This document shows, in pieces, positions 6,556-14,907 of a DNA stretch of 64,000 nucleotides; the first letter of the stretch is position 1; each line of letters opens with the position of its first letter. A program made the position numbers and the translations under genes. Where the stretch lies: assembly GCF_042677005.1 (NCBI RefSeq), contig NZ_JBHTIF010000003.1:124001-188000 (forward strand), in the 5' to 3' direction. The notes beneath the pieces are model-generated. The model saw only the letters and a list, made by a program, of their open reading frames with translations. It was not told the origin of the DNA and did not search any database. Source of the stretch: Lysobacter_I brunescens. GTDB taxonomy: Bacteria > Pseudomonadota > Gammaproteobacteria > Xanthomonadales > Xanthomonadaceae.

Positions 6556-8544
6556 ATGAGCTATTTCGTGACTGGCGCCACCGGGTTCATCGGTCGCTAC
6601 CTCGTCGGCAACCTGCTCAAGCGCAAGGGCACGATCTACGTGCTGGTGCGCAAGGATTCGCAGAAGAAATTCGATGCGCTGGCGAAGAAACTAGGCTGGG
6701 ATCCCAAGCGCGTCGTCGCGGTGCACGGCGACATGACCGCCGCGAAATGCGGCGTCACCGCCGCCCAGCTCAAGATCCTGGCCGGCAAGGTGAAGCACTT
6801 CTTCCATCTCGCCGCGATCTACGACCTCACCGCCAGCGCCGACAGCCAGCGCAAGGCGAACGTCGACGGCACCCAGAACGCGCTCGACCTCGCGGCGGCG
6901 GTGGGCGCGGGCTGCTTCCACCACACCAGTTCGATCGCGGCGGCAGGCCTGTATCCCGGCATCTTCCGCGAGGACATGTTCGACGAGGCCGAGGGCCTGG
7001 ACGATCCCTACCTGCGCACCAAGCACGATTCCGAGGGACTGGTGCGCCGCGAGAAGCGGATCAAGTGGCGCATCTACCGTCCGGGCATGGTCGTCGGCCA
7101 TTCGCAGACCGGCGAGATCGACAAGATCGACGGGCCGTACTACTTCTTCACCCTGCTCAAGAAGATGCGCGAGATGCTGCCGCCGTGGATGCCGATGCTG
7201 GGCATCGAGGGTGGCCGGATCAACGTGGTGCCGGTGGATTTCGTCGCCGATGCGATGGACCACATCGCGCACAAGCCCAAGCTCGACGGCCACTGCTTCC
7301 ACCTGGTCGATCCCGAGCCGATGCGCGTCGGCGAGGTGCTGAATACGTTTGCACGCGCCGGCCACGCGCCGGAGATGACCATGCGCCTGGATGCGCGCAT
7401 GTTCGCCTTCGTGCCCAGCGGCATCCGTGGCGCGGTCGGCAGCCTGCCGCCGGTGAAGCGCTTCGTCGGCATGCTGCTGCGCGACTTCAAGATCCCGAAG
7501 GAAGTGCTGAAGTTCATCACGTACCCGACCCGTTTCGACAATCGCGAGACCGAGCGTGCGCTGAAGGGCAGCGGGATCGCCGTGCCGCGCCTGGAAACCT
7601 ACGCTTGGCGCCTGTGGGACTACTGGGAGCGCCACCTCGACCCGGACCTGTTCATCGATCGCAGCCTCAAGGGCAAGGTCAAGGGCAAGGTCGTCGTGAT
7701 CACCGGCGGCTCCTCGGGCATCGGCCTGTCGAGCGCGCAGCGCGTCGCCGAGGCGGGGGCCACCACGATCATCGTCGCGCGAGGCGAGGAGGAACTGTTC
7801 AAGGCGCGAGACGAGATGAAGGCGAAGGGCGGCAAGGTCTTCGCCTACACCGCCGACCTGGCGGACATGGCCGATTGCGATCGGCTGGTCGCGACCATCC
7901 TCAAGGAGCACGGCCATGTCGACATCCTGGTCAACAACGCCGGTCGTTCGATCCGTCGTTCGATCGAGCTGAGCTACGACCGCTTCCACGACTTCGAGCG
8001 CACCATGCAGCTGAACTACTTCGGCTGCCTGCGCCTGATCATGGGCTTCATGCCGACGATGGTGCAGCGCCGGAAGGGTCACATCATCAACATCAGTTCG
8101 ATCGGCGTGCTGGCCAATTCGCCGCGGTTCTCGGCCTACGTCGCCTCGAAGGCGGCGCTGGATGCCTTCAGCCGCTGCGCGCAGGGCGAACTCTCCGGCA
8201 AGGGGATCAGTTTCACGACGATCAACATGCCGCTGGTGCGCACGCCGATGATCGCACCGACCAAGATGTACGAAAGCGTGCCGACGCTCAGCACCGACGA
8301 GGCCGCGGACCTGGTGGTCAAGGGCATCATCGAGAAGCCGAGCCGCATCGCGACCCGACTCGGCATCTTCTCGGCCTTGCTCAACGCGGTCGCGCCGAAG
8401 GCGTACGAGGTCATCATGAACACCGCGTTCGAGCTGTTCCCGGATTCGGCTGCGGCCAAGGGCGACCGCAAGGCGCTGAAGGAAGAACAGCCCAGCCAGG
8501 AGCAGATCGCCTTCGCCGCACTGATGCGGGGCGTGCACTGGTAA
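6556..8544 (+). CDS. Two-domain fatty acyl-CoA reductase (SDR fusion), alcohol-forming type
   Basis: 662 residues. The N-terminal half is an extended SDR: NAD(P)-binding TGATGFIG at 6-13 and a YLRTK catalytic motif at Y152/K156. The C-terminal half is a classical SDR: TGGSSGIG at 383-390, NNAG near 460 and YVASK at Y528/K532. Length, order and many local segments (FREDMF, YRPGMVVGHS, DGPYYFF, NYFG-LRLIMGF, MRGVHW ending) match the bifunctional fatty acyl-CoA reductase of Marinobacter as I recall it (Maqu_2220, about 661 residues). That enzyme reduces acyl-CoA through the aldehyde to a fatty alcohol with NADPH. ATG 6556 follows an AAGGAT. Both catalytic sites look intact. Neighbouring ACBP, phasins and lipase fit storage-lipid or wax-ester metabolism. 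It could act on another acyl chain; the substrate is not shown by sequence. Confidence 0.85.
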   Translation: MSYFVTGATGFIGRYLVGNLLKRKGTIYVLVRKDSQKKFDALAKKLGWDPKRVVAVHGDMTAAKCGVTAAQLKILAGKVKHFFHLAAIYDLTASADSQRKANVDGTQNALDLAAAVGAGCFHHTSSIAAAGLYPGIFREDMFDEAEGLDDPYLRTKHDSEGLVRREKRIKWRIYRPGMVVGHSQTGEIDKIDGPYYFFTLLKKMREMLPPWMPMLGIEGGRINVVPVDFVADAMDHIAHKPKLDGHCFHLVDPEPMRVGEVLNTFARAGHAPEMTMRLDARMFAFVPSGIRGAVGSLPPVKRFVGMLLRDFKIPKEVLKFITYPTRFDNRETERALKGSGIAVPRLETYAWRLWDYWERHLDPDLFIDRSLKGKVKGKVVVITGGSSGIGLSSAQRVAEAGATTIIVARGEEELFKARDEMKAKGGKVFAYTADLADMADCDRLVATILKEHGHVDILVNNAGRSIRRSIELSYDRFHDFERTMQLNYFGCLRLIMGFMPTMVQRRKGHIINISSIGVLANSPRFSAYVASKAALDAFSRCAQGELSGKGISFTTINMPLVRTPMIAPTKMYESVPTLSTDEAADLVVKGIIEKPSRIATRLGIFSALLNAVAPKAYEVIMNTAFELFPDSAAAKGDRKALKEEQPSQEQIAFAALMRGVHW

Positions 8545-8570
8545 CGCCCGGTTTCCCGGCGACGCAAACG

Positions 8571-8602
8571 CGAAAGGCAGCCGCGAGGCTGCCTTTCGTT
8601 TT
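8571..8602 (+). terminator. Strong rho-independent terminator
   Basis: A perfect 12-bp stem, CGAAAGGCAGCC with GGCTGCCTTTCG around GCGA, is followed by TTTT. It lies 26 bases after the fatty acyl-CoA reductase stop and isolates that gene from the convergent phasin. Confidence 0.9.
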
Positions 8603-8761
8603 GCCGCAAGCGACGCGCGGCGAATAAAAGAAACCCGTCGATCGGAAGCCGTGAGGGGAGGGGAGCGACGGACTTCGTGCGGGATCGACGGGTCAAGCGG
8701 CAGGATCGCTGCCGAAGGGACGTCGCTTGCGCGACGAGAGAGAGATGGTTGCGGGGGGAGG

Positions 8762-9337
8762 TCAGGCGTCCTGCGACTCGCTGGCGGCGACCTTGGCCTT
8801 GCGCGGCGCGCGCTTGGTGGCCTTCTTCGCCGGGGCCTTTGCGGCCTTCGGTGCCTTGGCTGCCGGCTTGCGCTTGGCGGTCGGCGCGGCGCCGCCCTGG
8901 CGACGAAGTTCGGCAGTCAGGGCCTCGACGCGATCGCTCAGGTCGTTGAGGTCTTCGCGGCTCGGCACGCCGAGCTTGACCAGCGCGCGCTGGACGCGGT
9001 CCTCGAAGACCTTTTCCAGCTTGTCCCAGGTGTCGGTGGCGCGCTCGCGGGCCTGGCCGACGCGGTTCTCGACGGCGTCGCGGACCACTTCGGCGCGACC
9101 GCCGGCGAACTTGCGCACGGTCTGCTCCAGACCCATGCCTTCCTTGACCAGGCCTTCGAACAGCTTGGTGCCTTCGGCCTGCGCGCGGGAAAAGGCGCCG
9201 ACGCCGGCGAGCCAGATCTGCTGTGCGGATTCGCTGAGGGACTTGGACAGGCGCTCGGCTTCGGCCTGCGATCCAGCGGTCTTGCCTGCGGTCTTGGCGG
9301 TGGTCTTCTTCGACGCGGTCTTCTTGAACTTGGCCAT
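8762..9337 (-). CDS. Phasin family protein (PhaF/PhaI type granule-associated protein)
   Basis: 191 residues. The core (about 28-140) is the polyhydroxyalkanoate granule-associated domain: QQIWLAGVGAFSRAQAEG, LFEGLVKEGMGLEQ, a long amphipathic helix with DTWDKLEKVFEDRVQRAL, and the typical PSREDLNDLSDRVEAL leucine-zipper-like end. The C-terminus is a Lys/Ala/Pro tail (KRKPAAKAPKAAKAPAKK) like the DNA-binding tail of PhaF, and a basic stretch also opens the protein. Such proteins coat PHA granules and can attach them to the nucleoid. ATG 9337 has GGAGGG three bases upstream. The gene faces the fatty acyl-CoA reductase gene and precedes the patatin gene. Confidence 0.9.
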   Translation of the reverse strand: MAKFKKTASKKTTAKTAGKTAGSQAEAERLSKSLSESAQQIWLAGVGAFSRAQAEGTKLFEGLVKEGMGLEQTVRKFAGGRAEVVRDAVENRVGQARERATDTWDKLEKVFEDRVQRALVKLGVPSREDLNDLSDRVEALTAELRRQGGAAPTAKRKPAAKAPKAAKAPAKKATKRAPRKAKVAASESQDA

Positions 9338-9485
9338 GTGCCCTCCGAGCGGGCAAGTGATCGATTGCGCAACAGAATGCGCGTCATGTCTAGAGTATTC
9401 ACACGAGGTTGCGCGCATGCGACAGCACCCGCCGACGACGTGCGCGGCGGGCGTGGGCGTGGCCGGTGAAGCGTCGCGGGATGCG

Positions 9486-10772
9486 TCAGCCGCGTTTGCG
9501 CTTGCGGATCAGGTGTTCGGTTTCGTCCAGCGCGCGGCGCAGTTTCGCGGTGGTGTCGGTACTGCGCGGCGGTGCGGTGCCGAGGCCGGTGAGCACGGTG
9601 CGATGGCGATCTTCCAGGATGTCGTGGCGCAGGCGGATGCCGTGCGCGGCGAGCACCGGCTCCAGGGATTCGGCGCGCTTGCGCAGGTCCTGAAGCGTGT
9701 TGCGGTAGCCCAGCTGGCAGAGCCTGCGACGGTTGCCGAAGCTGAAGGCGTTGGTGAAGAACATCTCGCCGTCGTTCGCGTTGGGCTCGAAGATCAGCTG
9801 GTCGATGTCGGGGTATTGCTGGGCGTACTTCGCCAGCCCGACCTGCATGCGCGACTGCAGCAGGGTGCGGAACGTCTGCGACATCACCGCCGGCAGGCCG
9901 CCCTGCCAGATGCGGTGCGGGTCGATGTCGCCCTGGCGGCCGGCATCGCTGTCGACCTTGGTGGAGTCGAACGGCACCAGCGGATTGATGCCGATCAGCA
10001 GGTCCACGCCGCGCTCCAGCAGTACCGAAGCGTGCATGGTCCGGCGCAGGGCGCCGTCGACATAGTGCCGGCCGCGGACTTCGACCGGCGGATACAGGCC
10101 GGGCAGGGCGGCGCTGGCCTGCACGGCCTTGGAGATCGGGATGTCGCGCCAGTCCTCGCCACCGAAGCGGACGGCCTCGCCGCTGTCGAGGTCCACCGCG
10201 ACCACGAACAGCTCGCGTTCGAGCTTGCGGAAGTCGTTGGTGCGGCCCCGCCGGGAGAAGATCTCGCGCAGGAAGCGCTCGACCTCGCTGTTGTCGAACA
10301 GCCCGGTGGGGACGACGCTGCCGAAGCGGACCATGAAGTCCGAGAGCCGCGACTCGCGCGGGCTCAGCAGGCTGGCCCACCAGTCGAAGGTCAGCCGCGG
10401 CAGGGCCGAGGCGCGGCGCAGGTATTCGAACACCGCCGGGCGCAGGAAGGTCTCGGGCCGGAATCGCACGTCGTCGCTGTCGCCGGTGATGAAGATCCGG
10501 CACATCTCGGCGGTGGTCATGCGGTTGACCAGTCCGGCGGCGAGGAAGGCACCGCTGCTGACGCCGACGTAGCAGTCCATCCGGGTCAGGTCGACACCGT
10601 CGAGGGCTTCGTCGAGCGCGCGCAGGGCGCCGAGTTCGTACATGGCGCCGATCGGGCCACCGCCGGCGATGGCCAGGCCGATGCGGGCGGAGGACGGGGC
10701 GGGGGTGGCGGATTTGCGGCGGCCCGTGCGGGCCGGCGCGGTGCGCCGGGTGGCGGCGTGGAGTGAGAGCAT
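9486..10772 (-). CDS. Patatin-like phospholipase
   Basis: 428 residues. After a basic, disordered leader, the patatin fold begins with the Gly-rich oxyanion loop AGGGPIGAMYELG (35-48). The nucleophile motif GVSSG follows (Ser72), then the catalytic Asp in VDGALRR (Asp239-Gly240). This Ser-Asp dyad hydrolyses acyl esters, usually of phospholipids or neutral lipids. The C-terminal 170 residues are helical with a basic end (RKRKRG) and no known domain. There is no signal peptide, so it acts in the cytoplasm, perhaps on granule lipid. It is downstream of the divergent FFLEELY-type gene and upstream of the phasin on the same strand. In storage-granule loci patatins are often present, but the substrate here is unknown. 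Confidence 0.88.
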   Translation of the reverse strand: MLSLHAATRRTAPARTGRRKSATPAPSSARIGLAIAGGGPIGAMYELGALRALDEALDGVDLTRMDCYVGVSSGAFLAAGLVNRMTTAEMCRIFITGDSDDVRFRPETFLRPAVFEYLRRASALPRLTFDWWASLLSPRESRLSDFMVRFGSVVPTGLFDNSEVERFLREIFSRRGRTNDFRKLERELFVVAVDLDSGEAVRFGGEDWRDIPISKAVQASAALPGLYPPVEVRGRHYVDGALRRTMHASVLLERGVDLLIGINPLVPFDSTKVDSDAGRQGDIDPHRIWQGGLPAVMSQTFRTLLQSRMQVGLAKYAQQYPDIDQLIFEPNANDGEMFFTNAFSFGNRRRLCQLGYRNTLQDLRKRAESLEPVLAAHGIRLRHDILEDRHRTVLTGLGTAPPRSTDTTAKLRRALDETEHLIRKRKRG

Positions 10773-10909
10773 GCAGGCAATACGGAAGAGTCTGGTCGAG
10801 TGTAGCCCAAAGCCCGTTCATGGACCGTTGCGCTGCATCAAACCCGCACGGCCCGCCGGATCGGACGATCGTCCTTGTTCCGGCGCCGGCTCGCCCCGAT
10901 CATCGAAGC

Positions 10910-11725
10910 ATGAAGATCGTCACGCCCGACCTGGCCCACGGTCGCCGCCGGCTCGACAAAGCGGACCTCGCCGCCGCGCTCCGCCGCCGGCTGGGCTGGC
11001 ACCAGCGGATCCACGACCGAACCTTCGAACCGCGCAACGACCTGCGCTGGCTGCCGATCCTGCGCCGCTGGCAGGCGGCCCGCCTGTCGAGGAGCTTCGA
11101 GGCCTTCATGGCCGATCCGAAACGGCGCGGTGCGGCCGAATTCTTCCTGACCGACCTGTACGGCGACCAGGATTTCAGCCGCCGCGATGCCGATATCGCC
11201 CGGGTGGTGCCGAAGATGCAGCGCCTGTTGCCGCAGACCCTGCTGGAGACGCTGGCCGATGCGATCGAGCTGGGCGCGCTGACCCATGCCTTCGACCTGC
11301 GCCTCGCCGAAACCCTGCAGCGGCTGGCGCCGCGCCGTACCACCCTCGACGACGAACTCTACGGCCGCGCCTACCGCGAGGTGGGCATGCCGCGCCTGCG
11401 CGCGCACCAGATCGACCTGATCGTGGTCGCGGGCTACGGTCTTGGCCATGCCTTGCGCACCCGGGGCGTGGCCACGTTGCTGGCGGTGCTGCGCGGTCCC
11501 GCGCGTGCGGCCGGGCTGGGCGAACTGCAATCCTTCCTGGAGCGCGGCTTCGGCGCCTACGCCAAGCTCGACGACGTGGGCGAGTTCATCGCCGACATCG
11601 AGCGCAGCGAGCGGGAAGTGTCGCGTCGCCTGTTCGCCGGGCATCCCCGGCCGTTCGAACCGCTGCCGGACGCACATCCGCCCGGGGAGACGGGGCGCGA
11701 CGTGCGGCGCATGCGCAACCGCTGA
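10910..11725 (+). CDS. FFLEELY-motif protein, PHA-locus associated
   Basis: 271 residues, mostly helical, without signal peptide or catalytic motif. The hallmark is AAEFFLTDLYGDQDF at about 75-89, a version of the FFLEELY motif that names a xanthomonad family of unknown function. The flanking phrases LRRWQAARLSRSFEAFM and RDADIARVVPKMQRLLP support this. ATG 10910 is chosen because conserved-looking sequence starts at MKIVTPDL; another 49 upstream codons are open but atypical. The gene is divergent from the patatin gene and convergent with the PHA-system gene, only nine bases from its end. The association with phasin genes implies a granule or lipid role, by context only. Confidence 0.75.
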   Translation: MKIVTPDLAHGRRRLDKADLAAALRRRLGWHQRIHDRTFEPRNDLRWLPILRRWQAARLSRSFEAFMADPKRRGAAEFFLTDLYGDQDFSRRDADIARVVPKMQRLLPQTLLETLADAIELGALTHAFDLRLAETLQRLAPRRTTLDDELYGRAYREVGMPRLRAHQIDLIVVAGYGLGHALRTRGVATLLAVLRGPARAAGLGELQSFLERGFGAYAKLDDVGEFIADIERSEREVSRRLFAGHPRPFEPLPDAHPPGETGRDVRRMRNR

Positions 11726-11734
11726 CGCGCTGAC

Positions 11735-12010
11735 TCAATTGAAACGTTCGTCCAGCACCCGGCGGATTTCCTGCTCGATCGAGTCCTTGAACATCGCCAC
11801 GAGGAAGCCGAGCTTGGCGGTGACATGCAGGTCCTTGGGCGACAGCGCGATCCGGCCGTCGACGCCGGACCGGTTGAAGTGCAGCGTGTCGCCGTCCCAG
11901 TGCCATTCGAAATCGAAGCGCTCGGCGAGCTTCTCCGCGACTTCCTCGATCGCCTTGCGCGCCTTGGGCAGTGGCAGCGAATGCGGGTGGCGGATGTCGA
12001 TACCGGACAT
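11735..12010 (-). CDS. Polyhydroxyalkanoic acid system family protein
   Basis: 91 residues, matching a small family found beside phasins. The HPHSLPLPKARKAIEEVAEKLAERFDFEW front, the HFNRSGVDGRI middle and LGFLVAMFKDSIEQEIRRVLDERF end are all typical. The fold resembles polyketide cyclase/START-like small proteins, and its biochemical role is unproven. AGGAG precedes ATG 12010 by a short spacer. It lies tail to tail with the FFLEELY gene. With two phasin-type proteins nearby, it strengthens the view that this region handles storage granules. Confidence 0.85.
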   Translation of the reverse strand: MSGIDIRHPHSLPLPKARKAIEEVAEKLAERFDFEWHWDGDTLHFNRSGVDGRIALSPKDLHVTAKLGFLVAMFKDSIEQEIRRVLDERFN

Positions 12011-12124
12011 GGGGGCTCCTGATCAGGCGTATTTCGGATGGCCCGCGAGTCTAACGCCACTCCGCTTGTCGAATCGACCTTCGTCCCCTTCAACGGCGCG
12101 GCATGCATGTTAGATTGCGTGCCG

Positions 12125-12925
12125 ATGGAAGGCCTGAAGCTCCGGTTCCCCGAACACCACCACCCCGAAATGCCGCTGGGTCCCGGCGTGCATGGCATCG
12201 GGCGCATCGGCGATACCGTCGGTCTGGTCGGCACGGGCGAGGGCGATGCGCCGGCGATCCGGCTCTACGTCGATCGTCGCGGCGTGTGGATGACGGTCGC
12301 CGACGGTGCGCGCGGCATCCATGTCAATGGCCGCCCGGTGCAGCGCATGGCCATGCTCCGTCTGGGCGATGCGATCTATCTGGACGGCGTCGAAATGGTG
12401 CTGGCGTCGATGCGTCGCGTCGAGCCGCTGCCCGATGCCCTTCGCCACGTGCCCGGCGAATTTCGCGGCGACTGCCGCGTGGTCGTGCGCGGCGTGGGCG
12501 GTCGGCACCACGGACGCAGCTTCACCCTCGAGGCGCCCAGGCTGGTCGGACGCAGCGACGAGGCGGACATCCGCATCGACGACCCCGATTTCGCCGAGCG
12601 CCACGCGCGCATCGAGATGATCGGCAACCGCATCGTGCTGCGCGACCTGGGCAGCGGTGACGGCAGCCTGGTCAATGGCGAGGCGGTGCGCGATGCCGTG
12701 TTGGCGCCGGGCGATCAGATCGTGTTCGACCTGCACCATCGTTTCGTGATCGAAGCGCCTTCGGTCGCCACGCCGCAGCCGCCCAAGCCGGCCGAAGATC
12801 CCGACGGCATCGAACTGCCGCTGGCGCCCGCGCGCCGTCGCGGCCATCGCCTGCCGTGGCTGCTGCTGGCGGCCCTGATGCTCGCCGGCGCGATCTCGGC
12901 CCTGCTGCTGCTCGGCGGCGACTGA
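12125..12925 (+). CDS. FHA domain protein with a C-terminal membrane anchor
   Basis: 266 residues from ATG 12125. An N-terminal region of about 110 residues resembles a degenerate FHA fold (GVHGIGRIGD, IHVNGRPVQRM). A second, complete forkhead-associated domain follows, with GRSDEADIRIDDP, the key Ser/His region FAERHARIE and LGSGDGSLVNGE (about 150-225). FHA domains bind phosphothreonine peptides. After a Pro-rich linker there is one membrane helix (LLLAALMLAGAISALLLL) at the very C-terminus, so the protein is probably tail-anchored with its FHA domains in the cytoplasm. The start is uncertain: ATG 12038 and 12107 are in frame, but the extra residues look non-conserved. It is convergent with msrQ. 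Confidence 0.8.
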   Translation: MEGLKLRFPEHHHPEMPLGPGVHGIGRIGDTVGLVGTGEGDAPAIRLYVDRRGVWMTVADGARGIHVNGRPVQRMAMLRLGDAIYLDGVEMVLASMRRVEPLPDALRHVPGEFRGDCRVVVRGVGGRHHGRSFTLEAPRLVGRSDEADIRIDDPDFAERHARIEMIGNRIVLRDLGSGDGSLVNGEAVRDAVLAPGDQIVFDLHHRFVIEAPSVATPQPPKPAEDPDGIELPLAPARRRGHRLPWLLLAALMLAGAISALLLLGGD

Positions 12926-12940
12926 ACCAAGACGGGCCGG

Positions 12941-13576
12941 TCAGGCCGAGCCCGGCTTCTTCGAGGGCGCCTTCCGCCATCGCCACCACAGCCGCCAGCC
13001 CAGCAGCACGGCGAGGATGCCCGCGTACAGCGCCGGCTCGCGGATGTCGGACTTCACCAGCCACCAGAAATGCAGCACGGCCAGCACGGCGATGGCGTAG
13101 ACCAGCTTGTGCAGGCTCGCCCAGCGCTTGCCGAGGCGACGGATCCAGCCCGTGGTCGAGGTCACCGCGAGCGGCACCAGCAGCAGCCAGGCTGCGAAGC
13201 CGACGGTGATGTACGGTCGTTTCACGATCTCCTCGAAGATCTGCAGCCAGTAGCCGCGCAGGTCCAGCACCAGATAGGCCGCCAGGTGCAGGCTCGCGTA
13301 GGCGAAGGCGTACAGGCCGAGCATGCGCCGGAAGCGGATCACCACCGGCTGGCCGGTGAACTGGCGCAGCGGCGTCACCGCGAGCGCGATCAGCAGGAAG
13401 CGCAGGGCCCAGATGCCGAGGCGGTGTTCGATCTCCGCCACCGGGTCCGCGCCCAGTGCGTCGCTGCCGGTGCGGTACACGTCCCAGAACTGCCAGGACA
13501 GGATCGCCAGCGGCGTCAGGCACAGCGCATGCACCAAGGTCTTGACGGCGATGAACCGCCCGGAAGCACCTGCCAT
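12941..13576 (-). CDS. msrQ: MsrQ, haem-binding membrane subunit of methionine sulfoxide reductase
   Basis: 211 residues with about six membrane helices. The ferric-reductase-like core contains conserved His candidates for haem (ASLHLAAYLVLD, SLHKLVYAIAVLAVLHFWWLV). MsrQ passes electrons from the quinone pool to periplasmic MsrP, which repairs oxidised methionines. The ATG at 13576 overlaps the msrP stop as TGATG, so the two are translationally coupled, the standard arrangement in this family. Length agrees with characterised MsrQ proteins. It is convergent with the FHA gene, with no clear terminator between them. Confidence 0.93.
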   Translation of the reverse strand: MAGASGRFIAVKTLVHALCLTPLAILSWQFWDVYRTGSDALGADPVAEIEHRLGIWALRFLLIALAVTPLRQFTGQPVVIRFRRMLGLYAFAYASLHLAAYLVLDLRGYWLQIFEEIVKRPYITVGFAAWLLLVPLAVTSTTGWIRRLGKRWASLHKLVYAIAVLAVLHFWWLVKSDIREPALYAGILAVLLGWRLWWRWRKAPSKKPGSA

Positions 13577-14571
13577 CAGAACCATTTCCTCAGGTCCAGC
13601 CCCTTGTACATCCCCGCCACCTGCGGCGCGTAGCCGTTGAACAGGCGGGTCGGGATGCGTTCGGCGAACAGCTTGCTGGCGCTGCCGCTGATGCGGCGCT
13701 CGGTCTTCTGGCTCCAGCGCGGGTGGTCGACGTCCGGATTGACGTTGCTGAAGAACCCGTATTCCTCGGGCTGCAGGTCGTTCCACGCGGTTTTCGGCAT
13801 GGTCTCGACGAAGCGGATCTCCACGATCGACTTGATGCTCTTGAAGCCGTACTTCCACGGCACGACCAGGCGCACCGGTGCGCCGTTCTGTTGCGGCATG
13901 GGCTTGCCGTACAGGCCGGTGGCGAGCAGGGTCAGCGGATGCATGGCTTCATCGATGCGCAGGCCTTCGCGGTAGGGCCAGTTGATCGAATCCACGCGGA
14001 CGCCGGGCATCTGCTTCGGGTCGGCGAGGGTGGTGAAGGCCACGTACTTGGCCTTCGAGGTCGGCTGGAAGCGCTTGAGCACATCGCCCAGTGGCACGCC
14101 CAGCCACGGGATCACCATCGACCAGCCTTCGACGCAGCGCAGGCGGTAGATGCGCTCCTCTGGCGTCAGGCCCTTGATCAGGTCCGCCAGTTCGAGCTTG
14201 CCGGGCTTCGCGCATTCGCCGCCGACGACGACGGTCCACGGCTTTGTGATGAGGGTCTTGCGCGCCCGCGCCGGGTCGGCCTTGTCGGTGCCGAACTCGT
14301 AGAAGTTGTTGTAGGTGGTCACGTCCTCGTAGCGCGTCAGCTCCTCGTCGGTGCGGAAGCCGGACCTGGCCTGCGCCTTCGCCTGCGCCGGCGTCAGCGC
14401 GCTCTTCGGCGGTGGCGGCGGCGGTTCGGCCTCGGCGCATCCGGACAGGGCCAGGGTCGGCGCGGCGGCGAGCAGGCCGAGCAGGCGACGACGGTCGCGG
14501 TAGACCGCTTCGTCGGTGATCTCGCTGGGGGGGATGCGCAGGGCGTCGCGAATGGAGCGGGACTGGGACAT
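13576..14571 (-). CDS. msrP: MsrP, molybdopterin-dependent protein-methionine-sulfoxide reductase catalytic subunit
   Basis: 331 residues. The N-terminus carries a Tat-type signal (RDRRRLLGLLAAAPTLALSG, Arg residues 27-29), followed by Cys45 in SGC. The sulfite-oxidase-like molybdenum fold follows: EFGTDKADPAR, LRCVEGWSMVIPWLGVPLGDVL with the Mo-ligand Cys, and APVRLVVPWKYGFKSIKSI. It reduces methionine sulfoxides in periplasmic proteins. ATG 14571 is preceded by GGAG and is preferred to the longer open frame. It forms a two-gene operon with msrQ. As is normal, the molybdopterin synthesis genes are not nearby. Confidence 0.95.
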   Translation of the reverse strand: MSQSRSIRDALRIPPSEITDEAVYRDRRRLLGLLAAAPTLALSGCAEAEPPPPPPKSALTPAQAKAQARSGFRTDEELTRYEDVTTYNNFYEFGTDKADPARARKTLITKPWTVVVGGECAKPGKLELADLIKGLTPEERIYRLRCVEGWSMVIPWLGVPLGDVLKRFQPTSKAKYVAFTTLADPKQMPGVRVDSINWPYREGLRIDEAMHPLTLLATGLYGKPMPQQNGAPVRLVVPWKYGFKSIKSIVEIRFVETMPKTAWNDLQPEEYGFFSNVNPDVDHPRWSQKTERRISGSASKLFAERIPTRLFNGYAPQVAGMYKGLDLRKWF

Positions 14572-14907
14572 GGAAACTCCGTGGACAGGGAATGCCGGCG
14601 GCCGATGTGCGGGAGGCAGCATCGCATGGCGTCACGGTGCTTGGAGGTGGATACCGTGCCTCCGGTTGCGCGTGTCGCGCATGCCGTTGCAGGCATCGTT
14701 CACCTTGCCGCCGACGATGGGCTTGCCGATGTGGTTTCGCATGAAACGGTTACGTATGGAACCGTTCCGGGCATGAGCAGGGACGGGGCTGGCGGCTGAA
14801 AGGATGCGCGTGATCGGCAAATGGCGAATCGGCATTTGCCGGATGCACACAACGATGGTGCGCTGCGGCATACTCGGGGACCCTTTCGCCAGACCATGGA
14901 ATTCCCG

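Noticed and set aside
6691..8538. 615-codon open frame on the minus strand inside the fatty acyl-CoA reductase gene
   Set aside because: Its residues are His/Arg/Asp/Val-rich, as expected from a GC-rich shadow frame, and the plus-strand product is a clear two-domain enzyme.
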